NCBI RefSeq assembly: GCF_943192915.1
Contig: NZ_CALPCD010000004.1
Location: 1 to 64,000 of the forward strand
Source: Anaerotardibacter muris
GTDB lineage: Bacteria; Actinomycetota; Coriobacteriia; Coriobacteriales; Eggerthellaceae
Reading direction: 5' to 3'
DNA: 64,000 nucleotides
Of the stretch, positions 1 to 8,504 are shown in pieces. The notes under the pieces are model-generated. The model was not told the DNA's origin. It saw only the letters and a list, made by a program, of their open reading frames with translations, and did no database searches. The position numbers were made by a program, and so were the translations under genes. The stretch's first letter is position 1, and every line of letters begins with the position of its first letter.

Positions 1-45
1 GGTTCATTTCTGTCCGGGACAGAAATGAACCCGTCCCCAAAGACG
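1..45. repeat. REP-like palindromic hairpin downstream of xerC
   Basis: Positions 1-31 are a perfect inverted repeat with 15-bp arms and a single central base, followed by CGTCCCC. The same GGGGACGGGTT and CTGTCC vocabulary recurs at 28519-28621 and 61038-61083. The left end is cut by the window edge. It lies just past the xerC stop codon, so it may also act as a terminator, although no T-tract is visible inside the window. Confidence 0.7.
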
Positions 46-1014
46 TTAGGCGCGGGGGTGGGCTTGGAGCTGGACCTGCTTCAGGTGATCGGGAGAGACG
101 TGGGTATAGATCTGCGTGGTGGATAAGCTCGAATGCCCAAGGAGTTCTTGAACGCTGCGCAGATCCGCACCGCCCACCAGCAGGTCACTAGCGAACGAAT
201 GGCGCATAGCGTGCGGCGAAAGCGATGGATCGAGTCCTGCGATCTGCAGCGCCTCTTTGAAGACCGAGCGGATAGCTGTGGTGCTCAGCGGATTCCCGCG
301 CGTAGAGAGGAAGCATACTTCAGTAGGTTCTGCTGTCTGCTTCGCTTGTGCCTCGAGCTTAGGGCGCGCCTCGCGCAAATAGCGCTTCAGCACTTCGATC
401 GCTTTTGGATAAACGGGCACCAAGCGCTCCTTGTTACCCTTACCAACCACCGAGATGAGCCCTTGTTGCAACGAAAGCTGCCCAAGGCTAAGGTTCGCAA
501 CCTCAGAAACACGCATGCCACAGGCATAGAGCAACTCGAGCAATGCCTGGTTTCGCAGAGCAACCACAGGGTCGCGCTTCACTTGGTCTTCGCTCGAGTA
601 GACCGAGAGCAAACGCTCCATTTCCTGGTGTGCGATGGTCTTGGGGAGTGTTTTAGGTTGCTTGGCCCCTTGCAGAACGGCCGCCGGATTCGAAGCGTAC
701 CCATGATCGATCATGAGCCACTGGTAGAAGCCTTTGAGCGAACTGAGATGGCGATTCGATGTCTTACGGGATGCACCGTGCATATCGAGCGAGCCTAGAT
801 AGCGGCGGATCTGCTGATGCGTTGGCTTGTCGAACGGGATCGAACGAGCCACGCACCACTCTGAGAATGAACGCAGGTCACTGCCGTAGGCCTTCATGGT
901 CTGGTCGGAGTGGTTGAGCATGTGCAGGTAGTCCAGGTATTCATCGATCAGCACGATATTGGCGCGCAGCTCTGCGCTCTCTTCACCGCCTTCGATAGGA
1001 GCACGATCGGTCAT
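46..1014 (-). CDS. xerC: tyrosine recombinase XerC/XerD type
   Basis: This is a site-specific tyrosine recombinase that would resolve chromosome dimers at dif in the cytoplasm. The 322-residue length is normal for Xer proteins. The N-terminal SAM-like core-binding domain covers about residues 20-110. The catalytic set is complete: Arg168 (GMRVSE), His268 and Arg271 (HAMRHSF), His294 (LLGHSS) and the nucleophile Tyr303 (IYTHV). Its ATG overlaps the trmFO stop codon as ATGA, so the two are translationally coupled. A trmFO-xerC pair is usual in Gram-positive bacteria and favours XerC over a phage integrase. Whether it is XerC or XerD cannot be settled from the sequence alone. Confidence 0.93.
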   Translation of the reverse strand: MTDRAPIEGGEESAELRANIVLIDEYLDYLHMLNHSDQTMKAYGSDLRSFSEWCVARSIPFDKPTHQQIRRYLGSLDMHGASRKTSNRHLSSLKGFYQWLMIDHGYASNPAAVLQGAKQPKTLPKTIAHQEMERLLSVYSSEDQVKRDPVVALRNQALLELLYACGMRVSEVANLSLGQLSLQQGLISVVGKGNKERLVPVYPKAIEVLKRYLREARPKLEAQAKQTAEPTEVCFLSTRGNPLSTTAIRSVFKEALQIAGLDPSLSPHAMRHSFASDLLVGGADLRSVQELLGHSSLSTTQIYTHVSPDHLKQVQLQAHPRA

Positions 1015-2468
1015 GCGCGAGCCTCCTCACACGATGGCCTGGATGACCTTTCTCCGTCAAACGGAAGCGGAGCAAGACCTTGTTCAGCAAGCTTTGCAAG
1101 GTAGCCATCGAGCGCTTCGCTACCCCGCTGCGCATAACGTTCATAGCGCTCTTGCTTATTGCGAATACGCTGCTCAAAGGGAGGCAAGATGCCGAAGTTC
1201 ACATGCATGGGCTGGTAGTCCTGCGTGCTGGGATCGGTAGCGTAATCGATCAGTGCGCCTAACGCCGTTTCGCGCGGAAGCGGATCGAGCTCGACCCCCT
1301 CGGCGGTGGCACGCACATTCATACTGGCAAGCAAGCCTGAGGCAATGGCCTCAACATAGCCTTCCGTACCACCAAGCTGACCCGCAATGAACAACTGCAC
1401 GGGAAGAGCATCAGCCGCGCTCGAATGCAGCTGCAGATGAGCATCGAGCAAGGCAGGCGCATTGATGAAGGTGTTGCGATGCATCACACCAAAACGTTCG
1501 AATTGGGCGTTCTCGAGCCCAGGGATCATACGAAAGACGCGTTCCTGTTCTGGGAAGGTGAGGTTCGTCTGAAAACCCACCAGATTGAAGCATTGCTTGT
1601 CCACGCCTTCGGCGCGCAGCTGCACCACTGCCCACGGACGGCGATCAGTACGCGGATCGGTGAGCCCTACTGGTTTCAGGGGCCCGAAACGCGGAGCATC
1701 GAACCCTTTGCGGGCGATCTCTTCAATAGGCTGGCAAGCTTGGAAGAGCTCTTTGGTCTCGAAGCTCTTCTTGATGACACATTGTGCGTCGACCAATTCA
1801 TCGATGAACGCTCCGTACTCTTCTTTGTTGAATGGCGCGTTCAGGTAATCGCCCACTCCATCTTCATAGCGGCTCTGGGTGAACACCACATCCAAGTCGA
1901 GCGAATCCGCGAATACGATAGGCGCAGCAGCATCGTAGAACGCAAGATGATCTTGACCGGTCAACGCCTGCAAGCTTTCAGCAAGAGCAGGAGAGGTAAG
2001 AGGCCCCGAGGCCACGATGCACAGCGGCGCAGGATCTTCGAGCGGAAAAGGATCCGCGTGGGCTTCATCGATCAACATCAAGGTGCCATCGGGCTCGATC
2101 GAGACCACTTCAGCCTCGATACGCTCGATACCTGCTCTTACAATGGCATCAGTTATCAATCCAGAGAACTGATCGCGATCCACTGCCAGGGCTCCCCCAG
2201 CAGGAACGCGACTTTCATAGGCGAACGCCAGCAAACGCGAACCGAGCGCTTCAAGTTCGGCCTTCAACATGCCCGCTGCGCTCGCAGGTTTCGTAGACTT
2301 CAAAGAATTCGAACAGACCAGTTCGCCATAACGACCAGTCTCGTGCGCACCCGTGGAACGAAAGGGGCGCATCTCGATCAAGCGAACGCGGAATCCATCA
2401 GCAGCAAGCTGGAGCGCCGCCTCGCTTCCTGCAAGGCCACCGCCGATGATGTCAACGCGTTTTTCCAT
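1011..2468 (-). CDS. trmFO: methylenetetrahydrofolate-tRNA-(uracil-5-)-methyltransferase
   Basis: TrmFO is a FAD and folate dependent enzyme that makes 5-methyluridine at position 54 of tRNA, using methylenetetrahydrofolate as carbon donor. The N-terminus has the dinucleotide-binding motif IIGGGLAGSEAA, followed by the family signature ETGRYGELVCSNSLKS. A C-terminal GxxGGTEGY-like segment (GQLGGTEGYVEAIASG) completes the GidA-like fold. At about 485 residues it is slightly longer than the usual 435-450. I chose the ATG at 2468; a GTG two codons upstream (2474) is possible. It starts 12 nt after the dprA stop and overlaps xerC. Confidence 0.95.
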   Translation of the reverse strand: MEKRVDIIGGGLAGSEAALQLAADGFRVRLIEMRPFRSTGAHETGRYGELVCSNSLKSTKPASAAGMLKAELEALGSRLLAFAYESRVPAGGALAVDRDQFSGLITDAIVRAGIERIEAEVVSIEPDGTLMLIDEAHADPFPLEDPAPLCIVASGPLTSPALAESLQALTGQDHLAFYDAAAPIVFADSLDLDVVFTQSRYEDGVGDYLNAPFNKEEYGAFIDELVDAQCVIKKSFETKELFQACQPIEEIARKGFDAPRFGPLKPVGLTDPRTDRRPWAVVQLRAEGVDKQCFNLVGFQTNLTFPEQERVFRMIPGLENAQFERFGVMHRNTFINAPALLDAHLQLHSSAADALPVQLFIAGQLGGTEGYVEAIASGLLASMNVRATAEGVELDPLPRETALGALIDYATDPSTQDYQPMHVNFGILPPFEQRIRNKQERYERYAQRGSEALDGYLAKLAEQGLAPLPFDGERSSRPSCEEARA

Positions 2469-2480
2469 GGTCACAGGGTA

Positions 2481-3398
2481 CTACACAACCACTGCACCAT
2501 AACTGCCGTTCGGAAATCTTTCTATGAAACCCTCATGTTCGAGCTTGGCCAATTCCACCATGATCCAAGACAAACGGTCGCGATCCTTCGGGTTCACGAT
2601 GGTCTCACGCTTCATCAGCGCGTCCACCGTGAGCGCTTCTGCTTGAAGTGCTGCATAGAGCGGAGAATTCTCGGTAGCAGCCTGCTTGCGCATATCCTGG
2701 ATCTTCATGCATCCGAACAGGTCGACGAGCATATCTTCGAATGTCTCGTCATCGATAACGGGCGTTGCTCCTTGATAGAGCAACCGATTCGCGCCGCGAG
2801 AATGAGGCGACGTGATAGCCCCTGGCACCACGAGCACGTCACGATTGGCAGAAAGCGCATCGTCAGCCGTGGAGAAGGTTCCCGAAGGAAGACCCGCTTC
2901 CACGATGAGCGTAGCGCGCGCCAAACCCGCGATGATGCGATTGCGTGCTCGGAAGGTATAGGGCAACGGCGGAAATTGCCACTGTCGCTCCGATATGACC
3001 GCACCACCCTTATCCACCACTTCCTGAAACAGATCACGGTTGGATTCAGGGTAGATAAGATCGCATCCTCCTCCAAGTACCACCACGGTCTTTCCGCCTA
3101 CGCTCAAGCAGCCTCTATGCGCTGCAGAGTCACACCCCAGCGCACCGCCCGATATGATGGTTATGCCATGCTCAGCCGCCGCTTTGGAGAACTTCTCGGC
3201 TACGGTGCGCCCATACGGCGTTGCACGGCGAGCCCCGATGATAGCAAGCCCAAGATCAAGAACGCTTGGATCGCCGATCCCATAGAGCTTCGACGGTGGA
3301 TCAGGTATGTTCATCAACTGTTCAGGGTAGCCTTCGCGCCCATAAGAGAGCACGAATCGTTCACCTTCAAGGGGTTGTGTAGGGCGCAATTCTCTCAT
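2481..3398 (-). CDS. dprA: DNA-processing protein DprA/Smf
   Basis: DprA binds incoming single-stranded DNA and loads RecA during natural transformation. The Rossmann-like DprA core is visible: AIIGARRATPYGRTVAEKFS, SGGALGCDSAAHRG and VVVLGGGCDLIYP. A C-terminal winged-helix-like segment follows (about residues 235-305). The start at 3398 is preceded by GGAAGGAAAAGC, a better site than the upstream TTG. It is followed directly by trmFO, whereas in many Gram-positive genomes topA sits between these two genes. With comM and yraN upstream it forms the usual DNA-uptake and processing cluster. The length (305 residues) fits a DprA without an N-terminal SAM domain. Confidence 0.95.
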   Translation of the reverse strand: MRELRPTQPLEGERFVLSYGREGYPEQLMNIPDPPSKLYGIGDPSVLDLGLAIIGARRATPYGRTVAEKFSKAAAEHGITIISGGALGCDSAAHRGCLSVGGKTVVVLGGGCDLIYPESNRDLFQEVVDKGGAVISERQWQFPPLPYTFRARNRIIAGLARATLIVEAGLPSGTFSTADDALSANRDVLVVPGAITSPHSRGANRLLYQGATPVIDDETFEDMLVDLFGCMKIQDMRKQAATENSPLYAALQAEALTVDALMKRETIVNPKDRDRLSWIMVELAKLEHEGFIERFPNGSYGAVVV

Positions 3399-3449
3399 GC
3401 TTTTCCTTCCTTTGCTCAAAAAGCTTTTACAACAGATCGAGCAGCGAAC

Positions 3450-5009
3450 TTAGCCCGCGAACGAACCTGTTTGGAATCGCAGGGTATATGCTTCAGCAAT
3501 ATGCGCCTCGTCGACCTTGTACGACCGATCAAGATCGGCGATGGTCCGTGCGATCGAGAGCATCTTCACTACCGAACGGGTGCTCAACCCACCTGTTGCT
3601 ACCGCTCTATCCAGAAACTCATGAGCGGGCCTGGTCAACTGGCAACGTTCGAATAGTTCGAGCAACTTGTTCGTTCTCCTGCCGTCCGACGCACCGCCTG
3701 TCACACCGTTCTTGCCTTCAGAGCATACCGAGCTTTCTTGCCTGTGTTCCTCGCTCGTCCTCTCTCGGGTGAATTCTCGAGCAGCTACGATCTCTTCACG
3801 AAGCTCAGCGGAGCTCTTCCCCACAGGAGCTTTGCTCAACTGCGAAAGGTCGCTTCGCTCGACATCAACACGAATATCGATACGGTCCATCAACGGACCG
3901 CCGATCTTGCTCTGATAGCGTTGGATGACACCTGGTGAACAGCTACATTCATGCTCTTCGTCTCCGTAGTACCCACACGGACAGAGATTCGTAGCCGCTA
4001 CGAACATGAAATTCGCAGGGAATACATAAGAGCCTTCCGCACGTGTGATGTGCACGATGCCTTCTTCGAGCGGCTGACGAAGCTGCTGCAGCACGTTGCT
4101 CTGCATCTCGCTCAATTCATCGATGAAGAGCACGCCATTATGAGCCAAGGACACTTCACCAGGGCGGACTGGATTGCCGCCGCCCAAAAGACCCGCCGCG
4201 GTCACGCTATGATGAGGCATACGGAATGGCCGCAGGCCACCATAGATACCATGCAGATCGCTATCGAGCACCGAATGGATCATGGCGGTCTGGATCTTCT
4301 CTTCTTCAGACAAAGGAGGCAGGATGCTGGGAACGCATTGCGCGAGCAACGTCTTTCCTGAACCTGGCGATCCCATCATGATGAGGCCGTGCCTACCAGC
4401 AACTGCGACTTGCAGCGCGCGCTTCGCCGCATCATGACCCACCACGTCCGCGAAATCATATTCATGATCACGATCGCCAGGAGCGCAGAAGGTTATGGCT
4501 GGAAGATCGTCGCGCGTGATCTGCCGCAAATGCTCGATCGAAAAGCAACGAACACCTGAAACAGGGATCGCGCCTCGCTCGGCAACACCAGTGAGCAGAT
4601 CGCACTCAAGCTCACGGGCGCACTGCTGATACGGGATCAGACCCGCGACACTGCGCACCGCTCCTTCGAGCGAAAGCTCGCCAACAACGAGCATGCGCTC
4701 AAGATGCCTTGGTGCGATCTGACCAGTTGCAGCCAAGAGCGCCAGTGCGATAGGAAGATCAAAACCCGAGCCTGTCTTGCGAAGCGAACTTGGTGCGAGA
4801 TTCACTACGATCTTGTCGCTCGGAACACGAAACCCTGCCGACTTGATAGCCGCCCGCACGCGCTCACGCGATTCCTGAATAGCGGTATCGGGCATTCCCA
4901 CGATAGAGAACGAAGGGATGCCACTGCTTATCAATACCTCTACCTTGACTGGAAGCGCTTGCACGCCATGGAGCACGGCGCTTTGGACCTTGAAGGAAAG
5001 CTGATTCAT
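3450..5009 (-). CDS. comM: YifB/ComM family Mg-chelatase-like AAA+ ATPase
   Basis: ComM is a hexameric helicase that promotes branch migration during uptake-dependent recombination. The N-terminal Lon-like ChlI domain (about residues 15-135) is followed by an AAA+ module with Walker A GSPGSGKT, Walker B LFIDEL and the ChlI-type C-terminal lid. The internal cysteine cluster CPCGYYGDEEHECSC, typical of the family, is present. I chose the ATG at 5009 (MNQLSFKV); a TTG at 5030 would add seven residues and overlap yraN. About 519 residues is the usual length. It lies between yraN and dprA, which share the DNA-processing role. Confidence 0.94.
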   Translation of the reverse strand: MNQLSFKVQSAVLHGVQALPVKVEVLISSGIPSFSIVGMPDTAIQESRERVRAAIKSAGFRVPSDKIVVNLAPSSLRKTGSGFDLPIALALLAATGQIAPRHLERMLVVGELSLEGAVRSVAGLIPYQQCARELECDLLTGVAERGAIPVSGVRCFSIEHLRQITRDDLPAITFCAPGDRDHEYDFADVVGHDAAKRALQVAVAGRHGLIMMGSPGSGKTLLAQCVPSILPPLSEEEKIQTAMIHSVLDSDLHGIYGGLRPFRMPHHSVTAAGLLGGGNPVRPGEVSLAHNGVLFIDELSEMQSNVLQQLRQPLEEGIVHITRAEGSYVFPANFMFVAATNLCPCGYYGDEEHECSCSPGVIQRYQSKIGGPLMDRIDIRVDVERSDLSQLSKAPVGKSSAELREEIVAAREFTRERTSEEHRQESSVCSEGKNGVTGGASDGRRTNKLLELFERCQLTRPAHEFLDRAVATGGLSTRSVVKMLSIARTIADLDRSYKVDEAHIAEAYTLRFQTGSFAG

Positions 5010-5016
5010 GAAGCCA

Positions 5017-5481
5017 TCACATCGAGCCAAACGCGTTCACATGATGACGCAAGAACGCACGGTCATTGTTGAGCACAAGGATGGAGATCACATCGAACCG
5101 CACACGCAGGTCGTCATAGACGTGCTCCTTCAGATAACACGCCGCGATCCGTTCGTAGCGATCACGCTTACGCTCGTTCACCGCTTCCGAGGGAAACCCT
5201 TTCTGAACATCAGAGCGGGTCTTCACCTCAACGAAGCACAACGTGTCATCCTGGAGCGCGATGATGTCTGCCTCTCCGGCAATGCACTTCCAATTGCGCT
5301 CTACTACTTCGAAACCACGACGTTGCAAGAACTTCGCCGCTGCTTCCTCTCCCCTTCTGCCGAGTTCTTTAGGGGAATACGAATGCTTCTTCGCAGCTAC
5401 AGCTTGCTCGGGGGCTTCTTTGGCTCCCTCAACGTCTTGAGCTTCTTCAGCTTCTTTGACAGGTTCTAAAGTTGCTTGCAT
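5017..5481 (-). CDS. yraN: YraN family (UPF0102) putative endonuclease
   Basis: YraN proteins have a PD-(D/E)XK nuclease-like fold of uncertain cellular role and are often linked to comM, dprA and rnhB. Here the family motifs are intact: LGRRGEEAA near the N-terminus, then GEADIIA and FVEVKTRSD, giving the expected acidic and lysine residues. About 38 extra residues rich in Glu and Ala precede the conserved domain. AAGGAGGTAGGT before the ATG at 5481 fixes the start. The last residues (RAFLRHHVNAFGSM) are closely shared with a second, degenerate copy at 51979-52386 on the integrated element. Its stop lies 7 nt before comM. Confidence 0.92.
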   Translation of the reverse strand: MQATLEPVKEAEEAQDVEGAKEAPEQAVAAKKHSYSPKELGRRGEEAAAKFLQRRGFEVVERNWKCIAGEADIIALQDDTLCFVEVKTRSDVQKGFPSEAVNERKRDRYERIAACYLKEHVYDDLRVRFDVISILVLNNDRAFLRHHVNAFGSM

Positions 5482-5588
5482 ACCTACCTCCTTGAAACCA
5501 AGGATAGACAAGTAACCTTAATGAAATTTGAAAGAAATCTGAACTGAACCTTAGAGAGAGCTCACGTTTTTCTGAACTTTTCCATCCC

Positions 5589-5617
5589 AAACAAAAACGC
5601 AGCTCGCAGCTGCGTTT
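5589..5617 (-). terminator. intrinsic terminator of the rplS-rnhB side
   Basis: Perfect 10-bp stem AAACGCAGCT (5595-5604) and AGCTGCGTTT (5608-5617) with a 3-nt loop, followed leftward by TTGTTT. It sits between the rnhB stop and yraN and would end leftward transcripts. Confidence 0.8.
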
Positions 5618-5654
5618 AGCAAAGAATCCAGTTCACAAGGCTGAAGCAAGTTCG

Positions 5655-6437
5655 TCACGAGAATAAGGTTGGCTGAAAGAAGCTCGAACAATAGGAAACG
5701 CGATGTATCGGCGTCAGGCCATGCTGCGCGATCGCTTCACGATGGCGAGCGCTCCCATACCCTTTTGAGGACGCAAAGTCATACCCTGGGTACTGGGCAT
5801 CATATTCCACCATCATCCCATCGCGCTCGACCTTAGCTATCACCGAAGCCGCTGCAATGGACGCACAGCGCGCATCACCCTTCACCACATTGATCTCACG
5901 CGGATCGATCCCCAGCGGATTACCATCGAGCAAGACCACACCCACTTCAACTCCCTGGCTCTCGACCTGTGCGATCGCTTCAGAGAACGCACGCTTCAGA
6001 CAAGCCATGATGCCGAATTCATCGATATCTTGCGGTGGAATATGCACCACTGCGTAAGCACGAGCACTGCGCTTCACCGCTTCAGCCAAAGGTCCGCGTT
6101 TCGCTTCTGGGATCTGCTTGGAATCATTCAAGCCATCGAGCAATGCAGCATTCGGATCGAGCACCACCGCCCCAACGCTGAGCGGCCCTGCCAACGGGCC
6201 TCGCCCTACTTCATCAAGGCCAACGATCACCTTGCCACCGGCAAGTTCCCGCTCGAAGGCATAGATCTCTTCCAAGCGCGCGCGTTCCTGCTCTTCGCGT
6301 TCGATGCGTCGCTTGGCAGCTTCGAGCGCCTTCTGCACGCCTTTGCGCGGATCATCAACCAAGTCCGCTTCAAGTGCAGGCAGCTCTGCAGCTGATGCAG
6401 TCTTGAGCGCTGTTTGTATTTCTGCGATCGTCCTCAC
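5655..6437 (-). CDS. rnhB: ribonuclease HII
   Basis: RNase HII removes single ribonucleotides and RNA primers from DNA. The catalytic core begins at about residue 72 with VGLDEVGRGPLAGP (the DEVGRG motif). It continues through LNDSKQIPEAKR, VVKGDARCASIAAASVIAKV and YPGYDFASSKGYGSARH, all family hallmarks. An N-terminal extension of about 70 residues, charged and probably helical, precedes the domain, as in several actinobacterial and Firmicute RnhB proteins. It starts with GTG after GGAGG, spaced about 10 nt. Terminators on both sides suggest it is a separate unit. Confidence 0.95.
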   Translation of the reverse strand: MRTIAEIQTALKTASAAELPALEADLVDDPRKGVQKALEAAKRRIEREEQERARLEEIYAFERELAGGKVIVGLDEVGRGPLAGPLSVGAVVLDPNAALLDGLNDSKQIPEAKRGPLAEAVKRSARAYAVVHIPPQDIDEFGIMACLKRAFSEAIAQVESQGVEVGVVLLDGNPLGIDPREINVVKGDARCASIAAASVIAKVERDGMMVEYDAQYPGYDFASSKGYGSARHREAIAQHGLTPIHRVSYCSSFFQPTLFS

Positions 6438-6484
6438 CAGGAACCGTCCTCCACTCTATTGCTCACCAGTTTTGCTCGCCACAA

Positions 6485-6512
6485 TAAAAAAGGGCGCACG
6501 ATCGCGCCCTTT
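6485..6512 (-). terminator. intrinsic terminator downstream of rplS
   Basis: Stem AAAGGGCGC-type: AGGGCGC (6491-6497) pairs with GCGCCCT (6504-6510), extended by two A-T pairs, and is followed leftward by TTTTTATTGT. It lies 26 nt past the rplS stop codon. Confidence 0.85.
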
Positions 6513-6537
6513 CTCAAACTCATCAAGAGAGAGATGA

Positions 6538-6882
6538 CTAGAATGCCTTCTCCTTGATCTTAGCAGCCTTACCCACCTTATCACGCAGGTAGTAGAGCTT
6601 AGCACGGCTCACATCGCCGCGACGGACAACCTCGATCTTCTCGATCTTAGGAGAATGAACGGGGAAAGTACGCTCCACGCCAACGGAGAAGCTGATCTTG
6701 CGGACTGTGAAAGTTTCACGGTTGGATGCGCCATGACGGCGGATGACGTCGCCCTGGAACACCTGAATACGCTCACGATCGCCTTCCTTGATGCGATAGT
6801 GAACCTTGACGGTATCGCCAACGTTGAAATCTGCGACCTCTGGATTGATCTGCTGTTGTTCGATTGCGCGGATGATATCCAT
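6538..6882 (-). CDS. rplS: 50S ribosomal protein L19
   Basis: L19 sits at the 30S-50S interface of the ribosome. The 114-residue length is standard. Recognisable segments are [30 protein letters not shown] and the C-terminal [15 protein letters not shown]. It is preceded by AGAAGGATTTAGAC. It stands alone here with its own promoter and terminator, rather than behind rpsP, rimM and trmD as in many bacteria. Confidence 0.97.
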   Translation of the reverse strand: MDIIRAIEQQQINPEVADFNVGDTVKVHYRIKEGDRERIQVFQGDVIRRHGASNRETFTVRKISFSVGVERTFPVHSPKIEKIEVVRRGDVSRAKLYYLRDKVGKAAKIKEKAF

Positions 6883-6952
6883 GTCTAAATCCTTCTATAT
6901 TCCAATTCGTATAAGTAGGTATTCCTACGTGATGTCAGAGACACAGCTGAAA

Positions 6953-6981
6953 ATTATACGTTTCTGCCAAATCGGGCGCAA
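6953..6981 (-). promoter_or_regulatory. promoter of rplS
   Basis: Leftward TTGCGC (6981-6976), a 17-nt spacer and a consensus TATAAT (6958-6953), about 70 nt upstream of the rplS start. Spacing and -10 match a housekeeping sigma promoter. Confidence 0.75.
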
Positions 6982-7224
6982 GTGGCAATTTGAAAATCGA
7001 CCGCTCATGCCCGTTTCTGCTCCCTTTTGTTCGGGAATATGGCGAAGACGAGGGCAAAAGCCCTCGGCACATTCGCTTTCGCACCCGATGGATCATGCCC
7101 AAGGGTCAGGCGCGATGGCTAAAGCCCGATGGTCGGGCTTGATACCCAAAACCCAATGATCATACACAACGGTCAATGCCGACCGCAGCACATGGCGATC
7201 AGATAAAGCGATCGGCTAAGGAGC
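6982..7224. other. intergenic region between azlD and the rplS promoter
   Basis: No gene is visible. Two clean hairpins occur: CGAGGGC-AAAA-GCCCTCG at 7049-7066 and AAGCCCGA-TGG-TCGGGCTT at 7122-7140. Neither has a good T-tract. Either could end azlCD transcripts or be a small palindromic repeat. Confidence 0.5.
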
Positions 7225-7560
7225 TCAAATAAGGAGCAACAACCCATAGGAGCCAACGCCAGCAACGATGCTCCAAACCAGCGACTTGGTCCTTATCGCG
7301 ACCGGAACCACGATGATAGCCGCAATGATAGGGATAGCCGCAGGCCACAAGCCAGCATCGAACATCCCTGGGCTCAAGATATCGTTAGCGATGAGCGCCG
7401 CGAAAGCAGCAGGTGGAATGAATGCGAGCGCCTGAGAGAGCCATGCAGGCAGTTCCCGTCCACGCAGCGCGAAGAGCGGCACCGTGCGGAAGACGAGGAT
7501 GGTGATGGCACACCCCAGTCCGATGAGCGCAAAATCAGTCCATGACACGGGCAGATACAC
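7225..7560 (-). CDS. azlD: AzlD family branched-chain amino acid transport subunit
   Basis: This is a small integral membrane protein that pairs with AzlC to export branched-chain amino acids or related compounds. About 111 residues carry four predicted membrane segments (around residues 7-25, 40-60, 65-85 and 90-110). The family-typical TVPLFALRG and PPAAFAALIAND motifs are present. The start is uncertain: GTG at 7560 is used here; the Shine-Dalgarno-like AAAGGAG lies immediately before it, and a GTG at 7548 is also possible. The reading frame overlaps the end of azlC, which supports translational coupling. Confidence 0.88.
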   Translation of the reverse strand: MYLPVSWTDFALIGLGCAITILVFRTVPLFALRGRELPAWLSQALAFIPPAAFAALIANDILSPGMFDAGLWPAAIPIIAAIIVVPVAIRTKSLVWSIVAGVGSYGLLLLI

Positions 7561-8236
7561 GCTCCTTTCGCACAACGATCATGCCAGCGGCAACACCCAG
7601 GAGCGCGCCGATCAAGATCGCTGGACCCGAAAGCCCCACGCACTTCGCCAAGAACACACCAAGTGCCGCAACAACACCGGCAGCGATATTGCCCTTGGTC
7701 CCTGGCTGAGAGAAAAGAAGGCACAGGAAGATGCTCGTCATCGCGAAGGATGCAAGCGCGGTCGGCACGGTGAGCAAGCTACCGAGCACCACACCGAGCA
7801 CGTTGGCCAACGCCCATGCGCTCTGAGAGAACAGATTCACCAGCGTTGCACCTTTGATGTTCCACTTCCCTTGTTCAAGCTTCACCACGTTCACTGCGAA
7901 GGACTCGTCGGTGACCGTAGCGCCATACAGAAACGCAAGGCGCTTGTTCACGTTCTCGCAGAAGCGGGAAAGCGAAGCACTATAGAGCATCTGTCGCGAA
8001 TTGACCAAGGTGACGCTTGCGATGATGGCAGCCATGGGAGAGCCCAAGAGCCACATGTTCGGGATCATGTATTGACCTGCACCCGAATAGAATAGCGCGC
8101 TGAGCAGGAACACCTGAAGCGCATCCATCCCTACCGACTGAGAAAGGATACCGCAGGGTACGCCCAGAAAAAGATAGCCCACCATGATCGGTGCGGCCAT
8201 CGAAAATGCTTGTTTTGCAATGCTGTCTTTTTTCAT
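7535..8236 (-). CDS. azlC: AzlC family branched-chain amino acid permease
   Basis: AzlC is the large membrane subunit of an AzlCD exporter. About 233 residues contain several hydrophobic helices and the family motifs GVPCGILSQSVGMD and LFYSGAGQYMIPNMWLLGSP. The segment TLVNSRQMLYSASL matches the conserved region after helix three. I chose the ATG at 8236 (MKKDSIAKQAF); a GTG nine codons upstream would add MIEGYTGAV. Nothing in the sequence shows which substrate is carried. Upstream is the structured repeat at 8347-8480. Confidence 0.92.
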   Translation of the reverse strand: MKKDSIAKQAFSMAAPIMVGYLFLGVPCGILSQSVGMDALQVFLLSALFYSGAGQYMIPNMWLLGSPMAAIIASVTLVNSRQMLYSASLSRFCENVNKRLAFLYGATVTDESFAVNVVKLEQGKWNIKGATLVNLFSQSAWALANVLGVVLGSLLTVPTALASFAMTSIFLCLLFSQPGTKGNIAAGVVAALGVFLAKCVGLSGPAILIGALLGVAAGMIVVRKERVSARVMD

Positions 8237-8346
8237 GACCGCACCAGTATACCCCTCTATCACCTAACCGAGTCTCCAAATCCAGCCATAGACGTTCAGT
8301 CTTCAGGGTATTGTTTACCCAAAATAGTGCACGGTGCTGCGAGTGT

Positions 8347-8480
8347 AAGGTAAGGGTGCAGAACTTACTTCGTAGAGCAAACTTAAAAGACAGAAGCCGC
8401 TGAAAGCGGATTCGCGTAAATAAAACTGGAGAGCGACCGCATGAGCCCGAAGGGCGGGGTAAGTTATGCATCCTTATCTT
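8347..8480 (-). ncRNA. structured intergenic element, copy 1
   Basis: On the minus strand a 22-nt arm (8480-8459) and its partner (8368-8347) form a long imperfect closing stem with three mismatches. Inside are hairpins GCCC-TTC-GGGC (8455-8445) and GAATCCGC/GCGGCTTC (8413-8393). The hairpin-flanking motif GGCTCATGCG (8447-8438) and the 3' arm GTAAGTTCTGC are shared with the copy at 36255-36427. It begins 25 nt past the dgt stop and ends about 110 nt before azlC. It could be a riboswitch-like leader, a 3'-UTR element, a small RNA or a MITE. Confidence 0.5.
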
Positions 8481-8504
8481 GCAGTCGCAGCACCCCTATC
8501 TGGG

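Noticed and set aside
1425-3656. A 743-codon open frame on the plus strand
   Set aside because: It lies antisense to trmFO and dprA, both clearly homologous to known families, and shows no domain of its own; it is a product of codon bias.
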